Positions 1 to 7,209 of a DNA stretch of 64,000 nt are shown here, piece by piece. This stretch comes from Sulfuricurvum sp. (GTDB lineage Bacteria > Campylobacterota > Campylobacteria > Campylobacterales > Sulfurimonadaceae). The stretch covers positions 186,001 through 250,000 of the forward strand of contig JAUYRN010000005.1 in the NCBI GenBank assembly GCA_030696775.1, given 5' to 3'. The translations under genes and the position numbers were made by a program. The notes beneath the pieces were generated by a model. It saw only the letters and a program-made list of their open reading frames with translations, did not search any database and was not told the origin of the DNA. Each line of letters starts with the position of its first letter. Within the stretch, counting starts at the first letter, position 1.

Positions 1-686
1 TTTGCCAATGTTCCGACACGTCCGCCTAAAAAGAGGTTAAAACCATATACGCCATCTTTTTGTGCGAGAGTTAGGGCAAAATCCTGACCGAAGATATTAC
101 AGCGATTGGATAGGGAGCCATTGATTCCAATATTGAATTTACGAGGAAGTGTTGTAATCCACGCTTCATTTTTCAAAAATATTTTTTGAATTTCTTGCAT
201 GATGTGAGAAGAGGAGATGATATTGTCCATCGCCAACCCATCGAGAGGATCGATGAGAATATTACGGAAGTTATCCACACCCGTTTGGTAGCTTGTAAGA
301 CCGACGCTTTCCAGCAGACTTAGTGCTTCAGGTATATTTTCAATGGTGATGTAGCGTAATTCGATCTGCATACGTGTTGTGATGTCGATGTAGTCTTGAC
401 CAAAACGTGTTGCTACATCGGCTAGTGTCTGTGCTTGTTCTACACTTAAAGCCCCACCGGCAATACGTACCCGAATCATAAACTTTTCAGGGGTAGCCGG
501 ACGGTCAAAGACACCGAAACTTTTGAGGACGAAATCCTTGTCTTCGTCGGTGATGGAAGCATACCCTGTTTTGGAATATCCGATCAGTCGTTCCCATGCC
601 TCTGAGGCACTAAAAGCATCTTTGATAGTTTCGGTTTTGTGTCGTTTGGCACTGCGTGCTTCATTAGCCTGCATTAGCGATGTCAT
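1..686 (-). CDS. Ferredoxin-type nitrite/sulfite reductase (N-terminal part; truncated by window edge)
   Basis: Reverse-strand reading from ATG at 686 gives MTSLMQANEARSAKRHKTETIKDAF...FDRPATPEKFMIRVRIAGGALSVEQAQTLADVATRFGQDYIDITTRMQIELRYI..., typical of the nitrite/sulfite reductase half-domain. Overlaps the cobA 3' end; siroheme genes are adjacent. Confidence 0.82.
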   Translation of the reverse strand, partial: MTSLMQANEARSAKRHKTETIKDAFSASEAWERLIGYSKTGYASITDEDKDFVLKSFGVFDRPATPEKFMIRVRIAGGALSVEQAQTLADVATRFGQDYIDITTRMQIELRYITIENIPEALSLLESVGLTSYQTGVDNFRNILIDPLDGLAMDNIISSSHIMQEIQKIFLKNEAWITTLPRKFNIGINGSLSNRCNIFGQDFALTLAQKDGVYGFNLFLGGRVGTLA

Positions 687-1440
687 GTGCGGTCTCCTTG
701 ATTTCATGGATGTATTTTGGAAGTTTGGATTCGAGTGCGACGACATCACCAAAAATGATGATGGCAGGTTTGGGTGCTTTTTTGGCAGCTTTAGGCAAAT
801 CCAACAGGGTTGTGATAATCGTGCTTTGATGTTCTGTTGTGGCATTGGAAACGATAGCGACATTGAGCGCAGGGTTAATCCCTTTTTCCAGTGCTTCGGC
901 TGTGATTTGCTTTGCACGGCTCAGTCCCATCAAAACGATCGTTGTATGGTGCTTCATGTTTAGCAAGGGTATCCATTCCAAGTTCACACGATCACCTGCT
1001 AGATGAGCGGATACAACCGACATTCCAGTAGCATATCCGCGTGCAGTCGGGGCGATTCCGGCTGAGAGCGGACCGCAGAGTGCTGAAGATATCCCCGGAA
1101 TTACTTCGGTATGAATACCACATTCAGCGGCATAAATGGCTTCTTCCGTTCCTCGTCCGAAAATATAAGGATCACCGCACTTAAGACGACCGACATTCAA
1201 ACCGCTCAGGGCATATTTGGCAATGAGGATATTAATCTCCTCTTGGGTTGAGCTGTGGTGACCTTTTTCTTTTCCAACGAAGACGACTTTAGTCTGCAAC
1301 GGAATCAAATCAATAATCTCTTGGGTAAGGAGATGATCGATCAAGGCAATATCGAGTTTTTGAATGGTTTTTAGGGCTTTGAGGGTTAGTAAATCGGCAT
1401 CTCCCGGTCCGCATCCAATCAAATAAAGGTGTCCGCTCAT
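664..1440 (-). CDS. cobA: Uroporphyrinogen-III C-methyltransferase
   Basis: 258 aa; LYLIGCGPGDADLLTLKALK and VGRLKCGDPYIFGRGTEE motifs of the SUMT family. Confidence 0.93.
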   Translation of the reverse strand: MSGHLYLIGCGPGDADLLTLKALKTIQKLDIALIDHLLTQEIIDLIPLQTKVVFVGKEKGHHSSTQEEINILIAKYALSGLNVGRLKCGDPYIFGRGTEEAIYAAECGIHTEVIPGISSALCGPLSAGIAPTARGYATGMSVVSAHLAGDRVNLEWIPLLNMKHHTTIVLMGLSRAKQITAEALEKGINPALNVAIVSNATTEHQSTIITTLLDLPKAAKKAPKPAIIIFGDVVALESKLPKYIHEIKETAHDIANAG

Positions 1441-1541
1441 CGTATTTTCCTTATTAGGACTTTTTAATCTTCAAAATAATAGTGTAAAATGAGGGTTAGA
1501 AATGCAATAGATTGATTATTTTTTAAGCATAAAGGAATGTT

Positions 1542-2117
1542 ATGGCACTTTTCCCCATGTTCGTTGATTTGAAAGATCAAGATTGTCTCGTAATCGGTGC
1601 GGGTGAAGTGGCGCTTCGTAAGATTGAGCAACTGGTGAAGTTCGTACCAAACCTCACGGTCATCGCACCTGCTGTCCATGAAGAGATATATCAATTAGCA
1701 CATGATCATTCAATCGTCATTATCCAGCGTGAGTATGATTTGGAAGATTGTGAAAATCGATTTTTGGTTATTGGTGCGTTGGATGATCTACGTGAGCAGG
1801 AAAAAATTTATGCTGCTTGTATGACATTAAAGATTCCCGTCAACTGTGTCGATTCTCCGGCATTGTGCAGTTTTATTTTTCCTGCTTTGATTGTTGATGG
1901 AGATTTGTGTGTAGGGATTAATACGTCGGGGAAGGCACCTGCCGTGAGTTCAGCGTTGCGTCAGTATCTTACGGCTCTTATTCCTAAAAGAATTTCAAAA
2001 CTCATCGCCAGAGTGGATATTATTCGTCAAAATGAACCCGTAGGAAAAAAACGCCAAGAGAAGATTATCAGAATATGTCGGAAGTTTTTTAAGTTGTCTT
2101 CTGATGTTACACACTAA
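1542..2117 (+). CDS. Siroheme synthase, precorrin-2 dehydrogenase/ferrochelatase (CysG N-domain/Met8-like)
   Basis: 191 aa; MFVDLKDQDCLVIGAGEVALRKIEQL and NTSGKAPAVSSALRQYL, the NAD-binding siroheme synthase family. Confidence 0.9.
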   Translation: MALFPMFVDLKDQDCLVIGAGEVALRKIEQLVKFVPNLTVIAPAVHEEIYQLAHDHSIVIIQREYDLEDCENRFLVIGALDDLREQEKIYAACMTLKIPVNCVDSPALCSFIFPALIVDGDLCVGINTSGKAPAVSSALRQYLTALIPKRISKLIARVDIIRQNEPVGKKRQEKIIRICRKFFKLSSDVTH

Positions 2118-2176
2118 AACGAACTGGTCCGTTTTAGTGGCAGGGATATATGTCCCTTGCATCCCCCTAAAGCTAC
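2112..2176. repeat. Intergenic palindromic repeat, copy A
   Basis: CACTAAAACG...CGTTTTAGTG hairpin, then AGGGATATATGTCCCT, then CCCCTAAAGCTAC. Closely similar to 5590-5690. Confidence 0.75.
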
Positions 2177-2249
2177 TAGTATAAATACTGGAGAGTAATA
2201 AAGTTTTAGAATTGCTGGGTATGCTTGGCTAAAAAAAAGGAGCTCTTGA

Positions 2250-2693
2250 ATGTTGAACTGGAAAGAAGTATTAAGACTAGGAAAAGAAGGAAACTTAACT
2301 CCGGATAAACGTGTAGAAAAATCACCGCAAGAATGGCAAGAACTACTCAGCGATGAAGAGTTTCGTGTAACGCGTCAAGCAGGTACAGAGCGAGCCTTTA
2401 GCTCACAAATGTGTACACAGTTTGAAGCAGGTTTATATGAATGTGTATGTTGTGGCACATTGCTTTTTGATGCAACGGAAAAATTTGATTCGGGTACGGG
2501 CTGGCCGTCGTTTACTCAACCCATACAAAGCAATGCAATTGCCTACAACGCAGATCACTCTCATGGAATGACGCGTGTTGAGACGGTGTGTAATACCTGT
2601 GATGCTCACTTGGGACATGTCTTCCCCGATGGACCAAGTCCAAGTGGATTACGCTATTGCATGAATGCAGTGGCATTGAAGAAAGTGCATTAA
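2250..2693 (+). CDS. msrB: Peptide-methionine (R)-S-oxide reductase
   Basis: 147 aa; CxxC Zn pairs, GTGWPSF, HLGHVFPDGP, LRYCMNAVAL. Confidence 0.95.
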   Translation: MLNWKEVLRLGKEGNLTPDKRVEKSPQEWQELLSDEEFRVTRQAGTERAFSSQMCTQFEAGLYECVCCGTLLFDATEKFDSGTGWPSFTQPIQSNAIAYNADHSHGMTRVETVCNTCDAHLGHVFPDGPSPSGLRYCMNAVALKKVH

Positions 2694-3958
2694 AATTTAT
2701 ACGTTGCTTGTAGCCATACTTTGCTAACGTCTTTGACATATCCTGTGACATCCCCAGCTTGGTAATAAGCGGCTTTGACTAAAACACTAAGCCCTTTTAC
2801 GCCCGGGATAGCATTGGTATAAAGCATGTCCCATTCGTTTCCTAGGTCACTCTTTCCGTTCATAGCAACATCGGTTTTAAAGTCATGATAAACCACCATA
2901 GCTTTTCCAAAAGCAGGGGTTGTGTATCCAAGCGTAGCACTCGTATCACACAAACCGCCTGCTGGCGTAGCTGCTAGAAATTTATCCGCCCATCCGTTGA
3001 AAGCGTGTAATGTTCCCAATGGAGCAAAAAAAGCTGTTTTTCCATCAATGATTGTTCCTGCACTGTTGGTAGCTGCGCCGCTAAGAAACTCATATCCCAC
3101 ACCTGCAAGAATTCCGCTGATATTGGCCAGTGCATCAAGATTGTAGTATGAAGAATCATTCTCTTTTTTCACCGTTCCTACGGTTTTAAAGGTAGCATCG
3201 CCTTGTTGAGCGTATTCAGCACGGTAATTAATCTTAGCAATACTCAGAGGAACCTCACCCGTTAAGGCTAAACCAACGGTATCACTGCCATATGCTGTTT
3301 TTTCCGATGAAATCATATAATCATAAGCTGTGATTTTGAGCATATCACTTATTTTATACGAACCATTAAGGAGGACGGATTTGCTATCCCATGTTGGTTC
3401 GTCAAATACTGTTGCATAGCCGTATACATACGCACCCGTTAAAGTCAATCCAGTTATGGACGTATTGGTTAGAGTTACAGCATCCATGCTTTGCATCATC
3501 TGTCTCCAATCAACTGAACCGATAAAGCGCTGATTATCGAGATTGATAATCTGACGTCCTGCTTTGAGGGCAGTATTTCCTAATTTGTATTGGAAATAGG
3601 CTTGGGTAAAGCGAGTTTGTTCTGGATCAGCAACTACATCATAACCGGTATGCGCATCAGGCGATTTGTCATTGTAATTTTCGGCCCCGATCGTTTGAAC
3701 TGTAGTACCATCAACTTTCATTGATAATCCATCAATTCCTAGAAGATTAGTTTCTATACCAAGCGTTGCACGAAGGGTATATGCATTTGCTTGAGCTGCT
3801 GTATTGCTTTCATCATTCACATTTTCATAACGAGCACGTACTTCACCATTAAATTTAGTATTACTAAAGAGGGTAAAGCTGTCATCTGCACTTAGTGTAC
3901 TTGCAAATGTACTTGCAAGAGAGAGAACAGCCACTGCGGATAAGGTAATTTTTTTCAT
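2690..3958 (-). CDS. Outer-membrane porin (Campylobacterota major-porin/OprD-like), last gene of the nrt cluster
   Basis: Start placed at the internal Met MKKITLSAVAVLSLASTFASTLSADDSF (signal peptide). Beta-barrel-like repeats, C-terminal ...VWLQATYKF ending in F. Confidence 0.8.
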   Translation of the reverse strand: MKKITLSAVAVLSLASTFASTLSADDSFTLFSNTKFNGEVRARYENVNDESNTAAQANAYTLRATLGIETNLLGIDGLSMKVDGTTVQTIGAENYNDKSPDAHTGYDVVADPEQTRFTQAYFQYKLGNTALKAGRQIINLDNQRFIGSVDWRQMMQSMDAVTLTNTSITGLTLTGAYVYGYATVFDEPTWDSKSVLLNGSYKISDMLKITAYDYMISSEKTAYGSDTVGLALTGEVPLSIAKINYRAEYAQQGDATFKTVGTVKKENDSSYYNLDALANISGILAGVGYEFLSGAATNSAGTIIDGKTAFFAPLGTLHAFNGWADKFLAATPAGGLCDTSATLGYTTPAFGKAMVVYHDFKTDVAMNGKSDLGNEWDMLYTNAIPGVKGLSVLVKAAYYQAGDVTGYVKDVSKVWLQATYKF

Positions 3959-3986
3959 AGATAGTTCCTTTATATTTTTATATTTT

Positions 3987-4784
3987 TTAGTCTTCATGTT
4001 TGGCAAATTTGGAGTAGAGAAACTCAACAATAGCTCCACGGCATCGTAAATATTCTTCGTTATGCTGCAATTCTAAACGATTGCGCGGACGGGGAAGATT
4101 GACCTCTAATATCTCGCCGATGGTAGCCTCCGGTCCATTGGTCATCATGATGACTCGGTCGCTGAGTAAGACCGCTTCATCGACATCATGAGTGATGATG
4201 ATGACGGTATTACCGGTTTGCATCTGAATACGCATCAGATGATCTTGTAAGTTGGCACGAGTCAGTGAGTCGAGTGCTCCAAACGGCTCATCCATCAACA
4301 GCACTTTTGGCTCGATGGAGAGGGCTCGGGCGATTCCGACACGCTGCTTCATCCCTCCGCTGATTTCTGCCGGATATTTGTCTTTGGCGTGATCGAGATT
4401 GACGAGATCGATATAGCGCATCACATGGTCACGTACTTCTTTGGGGTGAAGATCATCTCTTACTTTTTTGACCGCCATCTCGATGTTTTGATACACTGTA
4501 AGCCATGGCAACAGAGAATGGTTTTGAAACACCACCGCACGCTCAGGTCCGGGGGCATTGATTTCTCGGTCTTCGAGCAAGATGACACCCTTGGTGATCG
4601 TATCCAGACCTGCGATGAGGTTGAGAATCGTTGATTTACCGCATCCGGAGTGACCGATGATAGAAACAATCTCATTTTCACGGATTTCCAGTTTCACATC
4701 CCGCAACGCGACGTACTCTTTACCTTTTCCCAAAGGAAATATTTTATCGACATGATCGATGTTTAAAAAGGGTTTTGCACTCAT
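3987..4784 (-). CDS. nrtD: Nitrate ABC transporter ATP-binding protein
   Basis: 265 aa; Walker A GHSGCGKST, signature ISGGMKQRVGIARAL, Walker B VLLMDEPFGALD; next to permease and NrtA-like SBP. Confidence 0.87.
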   Translation of the reverse strand: MSAKPFLNIDHVDKIFPLGKGKEYVALRDVKLEIRENEIVSIIGHSGCGKSTILNLIAGLDTITKGVILLEDREINAPGPERAVVFQNHSLLPWLTVYQNIEMAVKKVRDDLHPKEVRDHVMRYIDLVNLDHAKDKYPAEISGGMKQRVGIARALSIEPKVLLMDEPFGALDSLTRANLQDHLMRIQMQTGNTVIIITHDVDEAVLLSDRVIMMTNGPEATIGEILEVNLPRPRNRLELQHNEEYLRCRGAIVEFLYSKFAKHED

Positions 4785-5563
4785 ACGCGACCTCGCTTGC
4801 GATAATCAAAATGATCGGCGATAAACCCCATGATGGTGTCGAGGATATACCCGACTACACCGATGAGGATGATACCGATGATAATATGGGAATAGTTGAG
4901 ATTGTTATACTCATCCCAAATCCAAAAGCCAATACCTAATCCACCCGTAAGCATCTCAGCCGCGACGATGACCAGCCATGCGATTCCTAGTGACAAGCGC
5001 ATCCCTGTAAAGATAAAGGGTACCGCAACAGGGAGAATGATCTGAAACACTCTCTCAAATGCCGTGAGCTGAAGTACGCGTGCAACGTTGATAAAATCAT
5101 CACTCACGCTTCGGACGCCCAATGCCGTGTTGATGATAATCGGCCAGATAGAGGTGATAAAGATGACAAAAATCGCCGTCATATCCACGTCTTTGAACAC
5201 AAATAACGCCAACGGCAGCCACGCAAGCGGTGATACCGGCTTCAGAATTTGAATGTACGGATTAAAAGCGGTTTGCGCTATTTTAGACATTCCGATCAAA
5301 AGCCCTACAGGAATACCCACAGCGATAGCAAGGGCAAATCCGCCAAACACCCGCTTGAGGGAACTAAACAACTGCAATGCAATCCCTTGATCGCCTGCAC
5401 CATTGTCATACATCGGATCGGAGAGGACGATGAGTAATTCGTTCCATGTCTCTATCGGAGTCGGAAACCCAGGAATTTTAACCGCAACGGTTGACCATAC
5501 AGCAATAAGGACACCAAAAAGTAGTGTCGGTAATGCGATGGTATTGATGGTTTTTAAGAGCAT
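4781..5563 (-). CDS. nrtB: Nitrate ABC transporter permease
   Basis: 260 aa; multi-TM BPD permease (LKPVSPLAWLPLALFVF, AWLVIVAAEML); 4-nt overlap with nrtD. Confidence 0.88.
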   Translation of the reverse strand: MLLKTINTIALPTLLFGVLIAVWSTVAVKIPGFPTPIETWNELLIVLSDPMYDNGAGDQGIALQLFSSLKRVFGGFALAIAVGIPVGLLIGMSKIAQTAFNPYIQILKPVSPLAWLPLALFVFKDVDMTAIFVIFITSIWPIIINTALGVRSVSDDFINVARVLQLTAFERVFQIILPVAVPFIFTGMRLSLGIAWLVIVAAEMLTGGLGIGFWIWDEYNNLNYSHIIIGIILIGVVGYILDTIMGFIADHFDYRKRGRV

Positions 5564-5589
5564 AAATGCCTCCTTTTATTAATGTTAAA

Positions 5590-5690
5590 CACTAAAACGA
5601 ATACATTCGTTTTAGTGGCAGGGACAAATGTCCCTACGACCCCCTAGATTCTCAAAAAACATAGTTTTTTGTAGCTTTAGGGGTTTATTC
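5590..5690. repeat. Intergenic palindromic repeat, copy B (compound)
   Basis: CACTAAAACGAATACATTCGTTTTAGTG near-perfect palindrome, AGGGACAAATGTCCCT hairpin, CCCCTA...TAGGGG outer stem. GTAGCTTTAGGGG is the exact reverse complement of the distal part of copy A. Confidence 0.78.
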
Positions 5691-5703
5691 ACTTGCATAC
5701 TTT

Positions 5704-6996
5704 TTATTTTACTTTCCATTTATTCACTTTTGCCAGTGCTTCTTTGGTCACTTTTGGATGTTTGATAGGGGTGTTATAAATATAATCAATGACTTTATTG
5801 GGGTCAAACACGGAAGCGTCCATAAATTTATTGTCCGCAGCTTTTCCCTCGATTTTCCATCCCGTTGCAGGAAGTGCATAGTTAACTTCTTTAGCAGCTT
5901 TGGCAAATAAATCGGGACGGTAAACACTTTCAACCGTCTTTTTCATATCGATAGGATGATCGAGTTGTCCCCAGCGCACCATTTGAGATACTTGCCACAA
6001 ACCGTGAGTATAGTAAGGGTAAAGTGCTTGTTTTTTACCAAAGGCATTGAACTGTGGCATGGGTGTATTGACCCCGTTGGTAAACATATATGTCCCCGTC
6101 ATGGAGTTGTCGATAACGTCTTTAGGGGCATTGACATACGATTTACTGGAGAGAATTGCTGAGGCTTCTTTTCGGTTATCCCATGATGCATCCAGCCATA
6201 CTCCAGCTTCTATGACCGCTTCAATCATTTGTTTAGTGGTTTCAGGATATTTGTCTGCGAACTCTTTTTGAACCCCTAATACTTTTTCAGGGCCATTTTC
6301 CCAAATTTGATTCCCTGTGATAACCACTTTTCCGATATTGCCCATAACGGCACGTTGTCCCCACGGTTCACCGACACAAAATCCGTCGATATTTCCGGCT
6401 GTCATATTCGCAACCATCTGAGGAGGCGGAACAACTTTAAGCGCTACCTCAGTATCAGGATCTACTCCACCCGCTGCCATCCAAAAACGCAAATGGTAGT
6501 TGTGTGTTCCTGTAGGGAATGTCATTCCAAACTCAGGAACACCCATAGTTTTAGCCGTAATGACTTTTTTTAGTGCAACGGCAGACCCTTTTTTAGTTGC
6601 GACGGGATCGGCTGCCATCATTGCATCGTACATTTTATTGGATACCGTAATAGCATCCCCATTTTGTCCCAATGCCATGAGGGCAACCATGTTTTTTTGG
6701 CTACTTCCGACTCCGAGTGTGGATGCGATCGGCATTGCCGCAAGCATATGAGATGCGTCAAGCTCGCCCACCGTCATTTTGTCACGAACATTTGCCCATG
6801 ATGCTTCTTTGCTCAGTTCTACATTCAGACCGTGTTTTGCAAAAAAACCTTTTTCTTTAGCAATAACGAGTGCTGCACAATCCGTTAATGGTATAAATCC
6901 GATCTTGAGATCTTTTTTTTCAACGGCCGCCATGGCTACTGTTGCTGCTAATGACAGTAGCAAAACACTTTTTCCAAGAACATTCAAACTTTTCAT
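5704..6996 (-). CDS. nrtA: Nitrate ABC transporter substrate-binding protein
   Basis: 430 aa; signal peptide, DLKIGFIPLTDCAALVIAKEKGFFAKHGL, GTHNYHLRFWMAAGG, GFCVGEPWG. Confidence 0.9.
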   Translation of the reverse strand: MKSLNVLGKSVLLLSLAATVAMAAVEKKDLKIGFIPLTDCAALVIAKEKGFFAKHGLNVELSKEASWANVRDKMTVGELDASHMLAAMPIASTLGVGSSQKNMVALMALGQNGDAITVSNKMYDAMMAADPVATKKGSAVALKKVITAKTMGVPEFGMTFPTGTHNYHLRFWMAAGGVDPDTEVALKVVPPPQMVANMTAGNIDGFCVGEPWGQRAVMGNIGKVVITGNQIWENGPEKVLGVQKEFADKYPETTKQMIEAVIEAGVWLDASWDNRKEASAILSSKSYVNAPKDVIDNSMTGTYMFTNGVNTPMPQFNAFGKKQALYPYYTHGLWQVSQMVRWGQLDHPIDMKKTVESVYRPDLFAKAAKEVNYALPATGWKIEGKAADNKFMDASVFDPNKVIDYIYNTPIKHPKVTKEALAKVNKWKVK

Positions 6997-7066
6997 AATG
7001 AAACTCCTATTTAAGACTTAAAAATCTGAAATAATTATAAACCAAATAATAAAAAGTATATGCAAC

Positions 7067-7098
7067 TTGTTGATTAAAAAATAAACAGTTTGTTGATT
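7067..7098. promoter_or_regulatory. Candidate nitrate-assimilation regulatory region upstream of nrtA
   Basis: Two direct TTGTTGATT copies (7067-7075 and 7090-7098, 23 bp apart). 7071-7087 TGATTAAAAAATAAACA is identical to the reverse complement of 38467-38483 upstream of narK. Confidence 0.5.
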
Positions 7099-7171
7099 GA
7101 TAATAAATTTATGGAGTTTTTAGACAGGGTGCAAGGCTGGAAGATACAAAAGTTAGAGTTTAAACGAGGTT

Positions 7172-7191
7172 ATTCCCGCTTTCACGGGAAT
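7172..7191. repeat. ATTCCCG-N6-CGGGAAT inverted repeat (terminator or common intergenic hairpin)
   Basis: Perfect 7-bp arms just downstream of the cytochrome gene stop (minus strand). Confidence 0.6.
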
Positions 7192-7209
7192 GAGAGATTT
7201 AAAATTTGA

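Noticed and set aside
523-963. 146-aa + strand ORF
   Set aside because: Antisense to cobA and the reductase start; no recognisable domain, composition of a shadow ORF.
1464-1694. 76-aa minus-strand ORF across the cobA/siroheme spacer
   Set aside because: Antisense to the siroheme synthase start and overlaps the likely promoter region; no support.
7172-7191. ATTCCCG...CGGGAAT hairpin as a novel element
   Set aside because: This type of inverted repeat is widespread in proteobacterial intergenic regions; listed as a repeat only.
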